DNA from: Chryseobacterium salipaludis
GTDB taxonomy: Bacteria; Bacteroidota; Bacteroidia; Flavobacteriales; Weeksellaceae
Length of the DNA: 64,000 nucleotides
Reading direction: 5' to 3'
Assembly: GCF_022968825.1 (NCBI RefSeq)
Contig: NZ_JALHKS010000001.1
Location: 124,001 to 188,000 of the forward strand
The notes beneath the pieces were generated by a model. The model worked only from the letters and a program-made list of their open reading frames with translations, was not told the origin of the DNA and did no database searches. Shown here one piece after another: positions 44,073 to 53,087 of this stretch. Position numbers and translations under genes: made by a program. The stretch's first letter is position 1, and the number at the start of each line of letters is the position of its first letter.

Positions 44073-45107
44073 CTAAGATACAGGCATTGATATTTTCAAT
44101 AAGACCTTGTCCTCGGAAACCGGTTCTTCCAGAAAGGTAATGATAATTTTGCCCGGAATCAGATTTTCGGACTTCGCCTTTTCGCGTAACTGCTGAACGG
44201 CACGCAGGCGACCTGCGAAATTTCCTTTATAATACATCACATACGAAGTGCCGGCCTGAGTTTCGCGATAGGTGAAATTATTGTCAAATATTTTTTCACG
44301 GCGCAGCATCGGAATGCCGTAATAAAAGGAAATGATTTTATCCTTGAACTGATCACCATCTGCCAGCAACTGCGGTTCGCCGAACTCATCTTCTTCTTTA
44401 CCTAAATCGAGTTTCGCATAGTTGGTGACTTTGTTATGGTGCTGCACAATACTCTGGAAGAACGCCCCTTTGTTGTTTTTCACATTGGCACTGATGCCCA
44501 GAAGCAAGGCACTTTCCTGGCGATCGACAAAGATACTGTCGAAGACTACTGCATTGCGCCGGTTTTCGCGTTGAACTTTGTTCCCCATCATTTGAGAAAG
44601 CTGCGCCATGCTTTTATCTACGGAGCCGGCCCAGTCATCTTCTTCAATTAGATTTACAGAACGTTTCAGATATGGTTGTGCTGGCGTGTGGATGTACCAG
44701 ATTACTTTGGTTTTATTTCCGGAAGGAATAAATTTAATATCAATATGATACGGCATATTATCCTCCCCTTCAAAAAGTTCCAGCTTTAAAGTACGGTTGG
44801 GATTAATATATCGCACGAACAGTTCGCCTCCCTTTTTATCTCCTTTTGCACTGCGATAGGTCATGGAACTCCCCTGCCCTTCGTACGGCGCGAAAAACTG
44901 AAAAGAAAGATTTTTCTCTTTGGAAAAAAAGGTATTCCAGCGTGCAAAATTCTGGAGGTTGACAAATTGTGGAAATACTTTATCCACAGGATACGGCAAC
45001 TCCTTCTCTACAGTGAAATCCTGACTTTCATCCACCACAGACATAAGTGCAGCGTACACACCGCCGAGTAGGATAATAATAACGAGAAAAATTTTCAGCC
45101 AGCGCAT
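44073..45107 (-). CDS. SRPBCC family protein with N-terminal membrane anchor
   Basis: A 344-residue protein: an N-terminal hydrophobic segment (MRWLKIFLVIIILLGGVYAAL), then a START/SRPBCC domain with the polyketide-cyclase-type opening YPVDKVFPQFVNLQNFARWNTFFS and the Gly/Ser-rich turn; a second GyrI-like or effector-binding region probably follows from about residue 170. These pocket proteins bind hydrophobic ligands; none is known here. The longer frame reaching 45311 is rejected because the start at 45107 follows a -7 box by 5 bases and the extension is low-complexity repeat translation. Confidence 0.75.
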   Translation of the reverse strand: MRWLKIFLVIIILLGGVYAALMSVVDESQDFTVEKELPYPVDKVFPQFVNLQNFARWNTFFSKEKNLSFQFFAPYEGQGSSMTYRSAKGDKKGGELFVRYINPNRTLKLELFEGEDNMPYHIDIKFIPSGNKTKVIWYIHTPAQPYLKRSVNLIEEDDWAGSVDKSMAQLSQMMGNKVQRENRRNAVVFDSIFVDRQESALLLGISANVKNNKGAFFQSIVQHHNKVTNYAKLDLGKEEDEFGEPQLLADGDQFKDKIISFYYGIPMLRREKIFDNNFTYRETQAGTSYVMYYKGNFAGRLRAVQQLREKAKSENLIPGKIIITFLEEPVSEDKVLLKISMPVS

Positions 45108-45111
45108 CGGG

Positions 45112-45119
45112 CAAAAATA
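45112..45119 (-). promoter_or_regulatory. -7 box of the SRPBCC gene (leaderless spacing)
   Basis: Minus-strand TATTTTTG, followed by CCCG and then the ATG at 45107. Confidence 0.55.
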
Positions 45120-45137
45120 GGAAAAAATGGGCAGTGG

Positions 45138-45231
45138 ATGTGATGTAGAATGTATAATGTATAAAGTAAAATGTACACTGTAGAAAGCGCTAAATATAAT
45201 GTGTGAAGTATGTTGTACTGAGTATAAAGTT
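45138..45231. repeat. Degenerate short tandem repeat upstream of the SRPBCC gene
   Basis: Repeated variants of TGTAGAA, TGTATAA and TATAAAGTA in irregular series (plus strand), giving strong A/T-purine bias and one-codon-phase open frames. Degenerate seven- to nine-base repeats like this recur between genes in Flavobacteriia (recall, not checked). Part of the 465-base gene-free stretch 45108-45572. Confidence 0.55.
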
Positions 45232-45321
45232 TTGGTATGAATCGTATGCCTTATTGAAAATGCGAAGGTGGAGGGAATACTGCGCACATTAAAGCATTGC
45301 AGCAGAACCATTTATGTCGAA

Positions 45322-45344
45322 AATGAAGGTTTTAAACTTTCATT
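45322..45344. repeat. AT-rich inverted repeat
   Basis: A 23-base dyad (AATGAA at one end and TTCATT at the other) pairing at all 11 positions, one as G-T, around a one-base centre. Possibly a protein-binding site or cruciform; alternatively a chance product of A/T-rich sequence. Confidence 0.35.
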
Positions 45345-45405
45345 ATATTTTATTTTTTCCTCTTTACTCTTTCTTCTTTTTCTACAGTAAATGGCTAAAA
45401 CTTTC

Positions 45406-45526
45406 CACGGCAGCGGGAGTTGCGTGAGGGATTGCAGCGGAAATCCCGGACCGGCCGACGATAGGAGGCCGGGAGGAATTGCAGTGAAAAGCCCGACGCG
45501 CGCCGCAGCGCAGCGAAGGCGCGGGG
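45406..45526. repeat. GC-rich tandem hairpin/box element
   Basis: A structured high-GC island in an A/T-rich gap. Two copies of a box matching ATTGCAGYGRAAAKCCCG (45431-45448 and 45478-45495; 19 of 24 identical over the wider box, 47 bases apart) alternate with three hairpins: CACG(g)CA/TGCGTG (45406-45426), CCGGCC/GGCCGG (45451-45472, 10-base loop) and CGCGCC/GGCGCG (45499-45523, 13-base loop, extended by CCC/GGG). The hairpin stems differ in sequence but keep pairing. Open frames through it on both strands look spurious. It is 37 bp past the pepP-like stop, behind that gene's terminator. Confidence 0.6.
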
Positions 45527-45537
45527 CACGCCCAAAT

Positions 45538-45566
45538 AAAAAGCAGACCGATTACGATCTGCTTTT
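45538..45566 (-). terminator. Terminator of the aminopeptidase P gene
   Basis: An 8-bp perfect stem AAAAGCAG/CTGCTTTT with a 12-base loop, 7 bases past the stop and directly beside the hairpin/box element. Confidence 0.75.
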
Positions 45567-45572
45567 CAAATT

Positions 45573-47345
45573 TTATAGAGGTCGAACCTGCTCCAGGAAC
45601 CAGCTGAGCACTTCGCCCTGCAGCTGGCCTTCCAGCTTTTCGCGGCACCAAGCATGGTAACCGTTCAGCCAGTCTTTTTCAGGCTCTGTCAGCAATTCTG
45701 TTTTAATGACCTTCCGATCAAACGGACAAATAGTCAATGTTTCAAATTCATAGAAAGTTCCGAATTCAGTGGTTTCGACTTCCTGCACCGCAATCAGGTT
45801 CTCATGACGGATCCCGTAATGGTTTTCCCAGTAAAAGCCCGGCTCGTTGGACAGCACCATGCCCGGCAACAGTTCCTGGAAATTCATATCCTTGCGGATG
45901 TTTTGCGGCCCCTCGTGCACGTTCATGAAACTGCCGACGCCATGACCGGTGCCGTGGTTATAGTCTTTCCCTTCTTTCCACAAAGCCAGGCGCGCGAAAG
46001 CATCGAGCTGCACACCACGTGTTCCTTTGGGAAATTTGACCATGGAAAGCTGAATGAGCCCTTTGAGCGCCAGCGTGCAATTGTGTTTAAATTCATCAGA
46101 AGGCGTACCGAGTGCCAGCGTACGAGTAATATCAGTGGTTCCCTCGAGGTACTGGCCGCCGGAATCTACGAGGATGGTATCCTGGTTGGTTACGTCTTTA
46201 CTTCCTTCTTTCTTGGCAGAATAATGCATGATGGCGCCGTTTTCACGAAAGCCCACAATACTGCCAAAACTCTCGCCGACAAAGTTTTCTCCTTCGGCGC
46301 GGAAACCGAGTAGTTTTTCGCCGATGCTGTATTCAGTCATCGCTTCTTTTCCGGCCTGATGCGTAAGCCAGTAGAGGAATTTCACCATCGCTACCCCATC
46401 GCGTTTCATGACGGTACGGAAGCCGGCGAGTTCGGTTTCGTTTTTCACGGCTTTCATCAGATTGCCGGGAACGGGTGCTTTGATGAAAGTGTTTTTTTCT
46501 TTTAAGGCTTCAAAAATAGCCTGGTTGCTGGTAGGTGAAACCAATACGGTTTCGTTTTCACAGGTACCCAGTTCTTCATAAAACTTTTCGTATGGCAGAA
46601 TTTTCACCCAGGCTTCCTGCAGCTGTTCGCGCGATTCAGCATCAAGCTTTTCAAGGTCTACAAAAAGCTTGGTTTCATTTTTTGTTAAAATAATATACGC
46701 TAAAAACACAGGATTGGACTGCACATCGCTGCCACGAAGATTGAGGGTCCAAGCAACGTCATCCAGACTGGAAATAATATGAACGGAGGCACACATTTCT
46801 TCCATTTTGTGTCGAATGTCGGCCACTTTCTCGGTCACTGATTTCCCGGCGCGCTCCACGGGATGTACAAAAATCGGGTTCTTTACCGCATTGGGATTGC
46901 GATCGGTCCAAAGGTCTTTAAGCAAAGGTTCGTCAATCAGCATTTTGTCTGCTGCCTTTAGTTTTTCGCTGAGTTTCTCCCAGTTGGCGTGCGAAGTTGC
47001 CAGTGCGTTCACAGCGACGACACCGTGCTCCGGCGTATTGTCGATGATCCAGTCGATATAATCCGGCGTGCCTTCCATGCCGTCTTTAAACAAATCAATG
47101 CCGGAACCTGCCAGTTCAATGGGTGCCTGCGTAAAATACCGGCCATCGGTCCAGAGGCCTGCTTTCTCTTTTGTTACCACCACAAATCCTGCGGAGCCGG
47201 TAAAGCCCGACAGCCAGGAACGTTCCTGCCATTCCGCCGGAAGGTATTCGCTCATGTGCGGATCTGCGGAGTACACGATAAATGCATCTATATTTTCATC
47301 GGCCATCTTCTGGCGCAAACTTGCTATTCTTTCTGCTGGATTCAT
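45573..47345 (-). CDS. Aminopeptidase P family protein (M24B, Xaa-Pro)
   Basis: A 590-residue cytoplasmic metallopeptidase that removes N-terminal residues before proline. It has two creatinase-like N-terminal domains and the M24 pita-bread C-terminal domain with metal ligands in ILVDSGGQY and TTDITRT (two Asp), the His in GTGHGVGSFMNVHEGP, the Glu in LSNEPGFY and a final Glu in the ETTEFGTFYEFETLT part. The length matches the three-domain type (about 590) found in Bacteroidota and eukaryotes, not the 440-residue E. coli PepP. It is monocistronic. Confidence 0.92.
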   Translation of the reverse strand: MNPAERIASLRQKMADENIDAFIVYSADPHMSEYLPAEWQERSWLSGFTGSAGFVVVTKEKAGLWTDGRYFTQAPIELAGSGIDLFKDGMEGTPDYIDWIIDNTPEHGVVAVNALATSHANWEKLSEKLKAADKMLIDEPLLKDLWTDRNPNAVKNPIFVHPVERAGKSVTEKVADIRHKMEEMCASVHIISSLDDVAWTLNLRGSDVQSNPVFLAYIILTKNETKLFVDLEKLDAESREQLQEAWVKILPYEKFYEELGTCENETVLVSPTSNQAIFEALKEKNTFIKAPVPGNLMKAVKNETELAGFRTVMKRDGVAMVKFLYWLTHQAGKEAMTEYSIGEKLLGFRAEGENFVGESFGSIVGFRENGAIMHYSAKKEGSKDVTNQDTILVDSGGQYLEGTTDITRTLALGTPSDEFKHNCTLALKGLIQLSMVKFPKGTRGVQLDAFARLALWKEGKDYNHGTGHGVGSFMNVHEGPQNIRKDMNFQELLPGMVLSNEPGFYWENHYGIRHENLIAVQEVETTEFGTFYEFETLTICPFDRKVIKTELLTEPEKDWLNGYHAWCREKLEGQLQGEVLSWFLEQVRPL

Positions 47346-47429
47346 AAAAAAGGTAATTTGAAGGTGAATTTACGAAGAAAATGACAGCCAGCCTTTTTTT
47401 ACGCCTTAAAAATTTCAGATGCTGTGCTA

Positions 47430-47464
47430 AAAAAAGCACACCTTATATAATAAAGTGTGCTTTT
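47430..47464 (-). terminator. Terminator of gyrA-TPR operon
   Basis: A perfect 10-bp stem AAAAGCACAC/GTGTGCTTTT with a T5 tract on the minus strand, 27 bases after the TPR gene stop. Confidence 0.8.
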
Positions 47465-47490
47465 GCAATTGGTAGTTAGTGGTAACTACA

Positions 47491-48873
47491 TTATTTCTTT
47501 TTGCTCAATTCAGCTTCTTTCGCTTTGAATTCCTGATATTTTGCATCATTCTTTGTGGATAAGTAGAGACCGCGCAGCAATGAAACTACGTCGAGGTTGC
47601 CCGGATCCTGCTTGTACCACATTTCAGCGTATGGCAATGTATTGGCCAGGCGTACACGACGTGCTTCGATGATCTGGTTCGCCAATTCGGTTTTACCCGC
47701 TGTACGTGCAGCATTATAATCATCAATAGCTTTGGCGTCATCCCCCATGGTCAAATAGGTGAGGTTCTGATGCGCCTGAATCAGGTCCGGTTTCAGTTCG
47801 ATTGCTTTCTTATAAGAAGCAGTAGCTTCTGCCTGCAGGGCCGGATCTTTACTTTGCAGTACGCCCAGATTGTACCAGTTGGTGGCATCGTTCGGATTTT
47901 TAGCGAGCTGTGCTTTCAGGCTTTTGGTAAACTCATCCGTTTTTCCGGCTTTGTAATACGCTGTTCCCTGAAGTTCGCCCAGTTTCGCATTGGTCGGGAA
48001 TTTTTTCAGTCCCTGCTCGATCAAGGCTAACGCTTCATCGGAGCGTTCGCTGTCTAACAACAGGGCCACTGTGGTTTCATACAGTTCCTGTTCCATGCTC
48101 GGAGAAGTTTCTGTTTTGAAATCAACATACTCTCCGGAAGCTCCCATTTTCTTATACAGTTCCCAAGTGCTTTTTTCCAGGTTTTCAGTTTCGCCGGTCT
48201 TCTTGTTTTTCGCCGTGTAGGTGGTTTCTACGCCATTGTAATTACTGTCAATCAGCTGCTTATATACTTTGATAGCGTCGTCTTTTTTATCTGCCAAGGC
48301 ATAGGCCAGACCTGCGTAGTACAAGTACTTTTTATTATCCTGACCTGCCGCGTTGAGAAGATTATACACTTCTGCAAACTTCGGTGCTGCTTCCGCGTAC
48401 TTTTTAGCATTGTAAGCGTCGAGTGCCTGCTTGTTGGCAGTTTCGATCACCGGATTGATGGAACCGGCAAGCTTAGACATCAGGACCGGAGTATAGCGCT
48501 CTTCTTTCAAACTACTCAGGCCGGAAGCATCTGCTGCTGCTTTTCCAACAAAGTACATCTTGGTACGTCCGTCTTTTCCTACGTAGACAGGATTTTTTGC
48601 AAGGTCATTAATTTTCGAAAGGTACTGTGCGCCTTCGGCTGTTTTACCGGATTTCAATAGGGCAAGGCCTTTTGCATAGTAATACTGCTCCAAAACGGCT
48701 GGCTCCAGAACGGCAATATTATTATTCATCGCACTTTCTGCTTGGCTGATTTGCGCATTGGCACCGGCAAGGTCGCCGGAATCAACTGCTTTTACAGCGG
48801 CAGCAATTTCTTTTTTCTGCCCGAAAACGGTAACAGCTGCCAGAAGGGTTGCGGTTAAAAATATTTTTTTCAT
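47491..48873 (-). CDS. Tetratricopeptide repeat protein, exported
   Basis: A 460-residue protein with a signal peptide (MKKIFLTATLLAAVTVFGQ) and a series of TPR helices, clearest at LAKNPNDATNWYNLGVLQ, ATASYKKAIELKPDLIQAHQNL and GYALADKKDDAIKVYKQL-like segments. These form a periplasmic superhelical scaffold for protein partners; no partner is visible. It starts 24 bp after the gyrA stop and is probably read from the gyrA promoter, an unexpected pairing of a cell-envelope and a topoisomerase gene. Confidence 0.85.
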   Translation of the reverse strand: MKKIFLTATLLAAVTVFGQKKEIAAAVKAVDSGDLAGANAQISQAESAMNNNIAVLEPAVLEQYYYAKGLALLKSGKTAEGAQYLSKINDLAKNPVYVGKDGRTKMYFVGKAAADASGLSSLKEERYTPVLMSKLAGSINPVIETANKQALDAYNAKKYAEAAPKFAEVYNLLNAAGQDNKKYLYYAGLAYALADKKDDAIKVYKQLIDSNYNGVETTYTAKNKKTGETENLEKSTWELYKKMGASGEYVDFKTETSPSMEQELYETTVALLLDSERSDEALALIEQGLKKFPTNAKLGELQGTAYYKAGKTDEFTKSLKAQLAKNPNDATNWYNLGVLQSKDPALQAEATASYKKAIELKPDLIQAHQNLTYLTMGDDAKAIDDYNAARTAGKTELANQIIEARRVRLANTLPYAEMWYKQDPGNLDVVSLLRGLYLSTKNDAKYQEFKAKEAELSKKK

Positions 48874-48897
48874 TTCAAGTTATTTTAAAGTTGACTT

Positions 48898-51480
48898 TTA
48901 TTCGTTAGTTTCAGCAGTATCATCAGATGCCTCGGTAGCTTCATTATTAATATCTGCAGAGGGCTCTTCGGAAATTGCTACCTCACCATTCAGTTCAGGA
49001 TTTTCGACCGTTTCTTCTTCGGCAACCTCACTATCCATTTCTACCTTGGCAATGGCTGCGATTTCGTCGTTTTTCTTTAAGTTGATGAGTTTAACACCCT
49101 GGGTATTACGACCCATGACGCGCATTTCGTCCAAGCCCATACGGATGGCTACCCCTGATTTATTGATAATCATCAGACCATCTTCGTCCGTAACGCTTTG
49201 AATGGCGATCAGGTTTCCGGTTTTTTCGGTGATATTTAAGGTAATAACACCTTTGCCGCCACGGTTGGTGATACGATAATCTTCCACGGCTGTACGCTTA
49301 CCATATCCTTTTTCGGATACCACCAGCACTGATTCATTTTCAACATCATTCACAGCAATCATACCGATCACTTCATCGCCATCTTCCAGCGTAATTCCGC
49401 GAACACCGATGGAACCCCGGCCCACGGCACGCGCTTTCTCTTCAGGGAAACGAATACATTTTCCGTTTTTGGTCGCGATCATAATTTCAGATGCGCCATT
49501 GGTCAGTCTTGCGCCCAACAACTGATCGTTATCACGGATTTCAATTGCATTTACCCCATTGGTTCGCGGACGGGAATATGCTTCGAGCGAAGTTTTCTTG
49601 ATGGTCCCGTTTTTCGTGATCATCACCACGTTCATCTGATTCACATACTCAGCATCCTTTAGATCATTGGTCCTGATATACGCTTTAATTTTATCGTCTG
49701 GCTCAATATTAATCAGGTTTTGAACGGCGCGGCCCTTGGCTGTTTTGGAGCCCTCCGGGATTTCGAAAACACGCAGCCAGAAACAGCGTCCTTTTTCCGT
49801 AAAGAACAGCATGTACTGGTGATTGGTTGCCGCTACAATATATTCCAGGAAGTCCTCATCCCGGGTCGTGGCAGCACGGTTTCCTACGCCACCGCGGCTT
49901 TGAATTTTGTATTCGGAAAGTGATGTCCTTTTAATATAACCAGCATGAGAAATGGTCAGAACCACTTTTTCATCCGGAATCAAATCTTCAATGGACATTT
50001 CGCCACCGGAGTAATCAATTTCAGTCCGGCGTTCATCGCCGTATTTTTCCTTAATCTCAAGCAGTTCTTCCTTAATGATTTCAAATCTACGCCCTTCATT
50101 GGCCAGAATATCTTCCAGGTTATTGATGAGGTTCATGATCTCGTCATATTCCGCGCGGATTTTATCCAGCTCCATACCGGTCAGCCTTGCCAACCGGAGG
50201 TCCAGAATAGCCTGTGCCTGAATATCGGAAAGCTCAAACTCAGCCATCAGGCCTTCCTTCGCATCATTCGGGCTGGCACTGTGACGAATAATGGCGATTG
50301 CACGATCCAGCGCATCCTGTGTACCGATTACCTTCATGAACCCTTCGAGGATATGCGCACGCTCACGGGCCTTCCTCAGTTCATATTCGGTACGGCGCAC
50401 CACTACTTCGTGACGGTGATCCACAAAATGACGAATCAGGTCCTTCACATTCAGCTGCTCCGGACGGCCATTTACAAGGGCAATATTGTTAACGCTAAAA
50501 CTCGTTTGCAGTGAAGTATACTTATACAGCATATTCAACACGACATTCGGAATTGCATCATTTTTAAGTTCATAAACTACGCGCAGTCCTGACCGATCAG
50601 ACTCATCGCGGATTTCCACGATCCCCGGAATTTTGTCATCCTTTACCAATTCAGCGGTACGCGCAATCATTTCGGCTTTGTTTACCAGATACGGAATTTC
50701 GGTTACGACAATCGCATTGCGGTTTCCGATTTCCTCGAAGCCAACGCGTGCACGCAAAATAATGCGCCCCCGTCCGGTATGCAGCGCATCGCGCACGCCG
50801 TCATAGCCATAAATAATTCCGCCGGTTGGGAAATCCGGTGCTACGATATGACGCATCAGTTCATCAATCGTAATCTCGCGGTCATCGATATAAGCGCAAA
50901 TAGCGTCCACCGACTCGGACAGGTTATGCGGCGCCATATTAGTCGCCATCCCCACGGCAATACCGGAAGTTCCGTTGACTAGCAGATTTGGAATCTTGGT
51001 AGGAAGCACCTTTGGCTCCGTCAGGGAATCATCAAAGTTATTTTGAAAATCAACCGTGTCTTTATCCAGGTCCGCCAGGATTTCATCAGAAATCTTTTTC
51101 AGGCGCGCCTCGGTATAACGCATTGCTGCCGGCGGGTCACCATCCATGGAACCGAAGTTCCCCTGACCGTCCACCTGCGTATAACGCAAACTCCAAGGCT
51201 GGGCCATACGAACCATCGCATCATACACGGAAGTATCCCCGTGCGGGTGATATTTACCCAATACATCCCCAACGATTCTGGCAGACTTTAAATATTTTCT
51301 GTTTGAAAAAACTCCAAGGCCGTACATTCCGTACAATACGCGCCTGTGCACCGGCTTCAATCCGTCGCGCACATCAGGCAACGCCCGGGAAACGATTACC
51401 GACATCGAATAGTCAATGTATGATGACTTCATCTCATCGACAATGTTAATCGGAATTAACTTTTCTCCTTCTGTATGCAT
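48898..51480 (-). CDS. gyrA: DNA gyrase subunit A
   Basis: GyrA breaks and rejoins DNA for negative supercoiling by the A2B2 gyrase. The 860-residue protein has catalytic Tyr122 ([10 protein letters not shown]), the quinolone-resistance region [10 protein letters not shown] at residues 78-87 with Thr83 and Asp87 in E. coli numbering, a coiled-coil dimer gate, and the C-terminal wrapping domain with the GyrA box NRGGKG. The last 45 residues form an acidic Glu/Asp-rich tail ([12 protein letters not shown] and so on). Thr83 is also wild type in several genera, so resistance is not implied. A promoter was not obvious upstream. Confidence 0.97.
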   Translation of the reverse strand: MHTEGEKLIPINIVDEMKSSYIDYSMSVIVSRALPDVRDGLKPVHRRVLYGMYGLGVFSNRKYLKSARIVGDVLGKYHPHGDTSVYDAMVRMAQPWSLRYTQVDGQGNFGSMDGDPPAAMRYTEARLKKISDEILADLDKDTVDFQNNFDDSLTEPKVLPTKIPNLLVNGTSGIAVGMATNMAPHNLSESVDAICAYIDDREITIDELMRHIVAPDFPTGGIIYGYDGVRDALHTGRGRIILRARVGFEEIGNRNAIVVTEIPYLVNKAEMIARTAELVKDDKIPGIVEIRDESDRSGLRVVYELKNDAIPNVVLNMLYKYTSLQTSFSVNNIALVNGRPEQLNVKDLIRHFVDHRHEVVVRRTEYELRKARERAHILEGFMKVIGTQDALDRAIAIIRHSASPNDAKEGLMAEFELSDIQAQAILDLRLARLTGMELDKIRAEYDEIMNLINNLEDILANEGRRFEIIKEELLEIKEKYGDERRTEIDYSGGEMSIEDLIPDEKVVLTISHAGYIKRTSLSEYKIQSRGGVGNRAATTRDEDFLEYIVAATNHQYMLFFTEKGRCFWLRVFEIPEGSKTAKGRAVQNLINIEPDDKIKAYIRTNDLKDAEYVNQMNVVMITKNGTIKKTSLEAYSRPRTNGVNAIEIRDNDQLLGARLTNGASEIMIATKNGKCIRFPEEKARAVGRGSIGVRGITLEDGDEVIGMIAVNDVENESVLVVSEKGYGKRTAVEDYRITNRGGKGVITLNITEKTGNLIAIQSVTDEDGLMIINKSGVAIRMGLDEMRVMGRNTQGVKLINLKKNDEIAAIAKVEMDSEVAEEETVENPELNGEVAISEEPSADINNEATEASDDTAETNE

Positions 51481-51628
51481 AATGATTCTATAATCTCACA
51501 GCCAGGCAATTAAGCAGACACCCGCGCTGTGCTTTTCTTTCAATTTTAATAACGTGCTAAATTACGAAAAATTACCGACTTTTGCAGCAGCAGCAACTGT
51601 TTTACGTCATAAAAATTAGTTAAAAAAG

Positions 51629-51946
51629 ATGAGTATTTTAAGTGTCACCTTTCACTCCACGGCAGATCTGCAGGAGCGCTGGGAAAAGTATCTTAACGAA
51701 GAATTGAAGAACATGGCCGATAACCTGCTGGAAGCCGAGAAATACGTGCTTTCCACCGTGGAAACCGATATGGTCCGGGAAGGACAAAACACAAATCTTC
51801 TGCTCTTCTTCGCTGATGATGAAAAACGCTCAGAATTTATGCAGAACGAATTGGTGAACATCAGCGAACTGATTGCTGCCGCGTTCGGCGATCAGGTGAT
51901 GATTTTTGCGACGCTGCTCAATCCGCAGCACAGCCGCTGGGATTAA
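51629..51946 (+). CDS. DUF4286 family protein
   Basis: A 105-residue soluble protein (MSILSVTFHSTADLQERWEKYLNE), by pattern a DUF4286 member, a flavobacterial family of unknown function resembling a ferredoxin-like fold. It is alone, diverging from gyrA and converging with the acyl-CoA reductase gene. Its ATG is preceded by A-rich sequence and no clear -7 box. Confidence 0.7.
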   Translation: MSILSVTFHSTADLQERWEKYLNEELKNMADNLLEAEKYVLSTVETDMVREGQNTNLLLFFADDEKRSEFMQNELVNISELIAAAFGDQVMIFATLLNPQHSRWD

Positions 51947-51955
51947 AATAAAGTT

Positions 51956-52990
51956 TTAAATAACTTCGAGAAAACGCATGGTGTCCACACGGTCAGCATA
52001 TTCATCCAATGCAGGATGTTGCGCTTCACCAAAAGAGACTTTCTCGGGAATAAAACCGGCTTCGCTGACCACCGCCTGAATATCATGCTCGTGGTTTCGA
52101 AGGTACGCTAACACCTCTTCAGGATTACTGTATCGGCTGAAATTAATAACAGACAGCGGCGAAAATAAAGCATCGTCCTGCCGAAGCATCACGAAATTAT
52201 TATCCCAAAACGGCTCCTGGTTCAGCAGATAGACGGCACGGTTGTATTCGTAATTATTGGCATATTTGTGATGATTGATCACCTCTTTAAAATCAAGAAA
52301 ATTTTCAAACAGGCGATCGAGTTTAAAATCTGCAGGGATAAAAAGCCGCGTTACATTGCGGCAGCCTAAACCGAAATAACGGAAAATATCTTCTGCCAGT
52401 AACCGCAGTTGTTCGTTCGTTTCCTCTCCCGTCAGTACTGCGACAGAAGTGCGGTTTTTGCGAATGATGCTCAAATGGTCTTTAAAATAATATTCCAGAT
52501 AGCGTGCTGTATTATTGCTGCCGGTTGCAATTACCGCGTCAAAATCAGTGAGCTTTTCCACAATTTCATATTGAAGAGTGTCATTGGAAAGTGCTGCCCA
52601 GCGTTTCATCAGATACGGCAGAATGACTTTGTCCTTAGAAGACAATTTAATCAACGGAATATGGTTACTGAGCACTACCGAGAGTACATCGTGGAAGCCG
52701 ACCATGGGAATATTTCCGGCCAGGATGAGACCTACTTTTTTCGGTTGAGCAGCAGGTTTGTAATGCGAAAGCCAGTTCTTCAGTGGCTCTTCCTGTAACA
52801 GTTTGCCCCACTCCGCAAAAGCGAATTTTTGGTTTTCGAGCGTGAACCAGGAATTTTCGATTTCAGCTTTGCGGCACAACGCGAGAAGATACTGCTCTCC
52901 CTCGTTGTACGAATTCTGATCCTTTTCTGCAAATTCCCTGAGTTCTGCACCAAGCTGTACCAGGGCAGCCATATTTTGCGCTCTATCCAT
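51956..52990 (-). CDS. Acyl-CoA reductase (LuxC family)
   Basis: A 344-residue NADPH-dependent reductase, similar to LuxC, that reduces acyl thioesters to aldehydes. Visible family parts: GLILAGNIPMVGFHDVLSV near residue 95 (nucleotide site region), ATGSNNTARYLEYYFKD, and GLGCRNVTRLFIP with the likely catalytic Cys. The start MDRAQNM is chosen because an in-frame ATG at 53023 lies on the -7 box. In related genomes (recall, not checked) this gene is next to ferredoxin-serC-serA-DUF1015; here a P-type ATPase lies between. The natural substrate is unknown. Confidence 0.83.
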   Translation of the reverse strand: MDRAQNMAALVQLGAELREFAEKDQNSYNEGEQYLLALCRKAEIENSWFTLENQKFAFAEWGKLLQEEPLKNWLSHYKPAAQPKKVGLILAGNIPMVGFHDVLSVVLSNHIPLIKLSSKDKVILPYLMKRWAALSNDTLQYEIVEKLTDFDAVIATGSNNTARYLEYYFKDHLSIIRKNRTSVAVLTGEETNEQLRLLAEDIFRYFGLGCRNVTRLFIPADFKLDRLFENFLDFKEVINHHKYANNYEYNRAVYLLNQEPFWDNNFVMLRQDDALFSPLSVINFSRYSNPEEVLAYLRNHEHDIQAVVSEAGFIPEKVSFGEAQHPALDEYADRVDTMRFLEVI

Positions 52991-53020
52991 TTTAAATTCC
53001 TGCCGTTTTTGTAGCAGGCG

Positions 53021-53028
53021 CAAATTTA
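53021..53028 (-). promoter_or_regulatory. -7 box of the acyl-CoA reductase gene
   Basis: Minus-strand TAAATTTG, 31 bases before the ATG at 52990. Confidence 0.6.
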
Positions 53029-53087
53029 CGCAGTTTTAATTTAAAAAAATACTGCACCAGGGAAACACGCTTTCATTCCTTGTAATC

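Noticed and set aside
45382-45660. Open frames of 89 residues on both strands in the GC-rich intergenic island
   Set aside because: They overlap each other and the terminator of the aminopeptidase gene, have Arg/Pro/Gly-rich translations with no domain, and lie over the hairpin/box element, so they follow from base composition.
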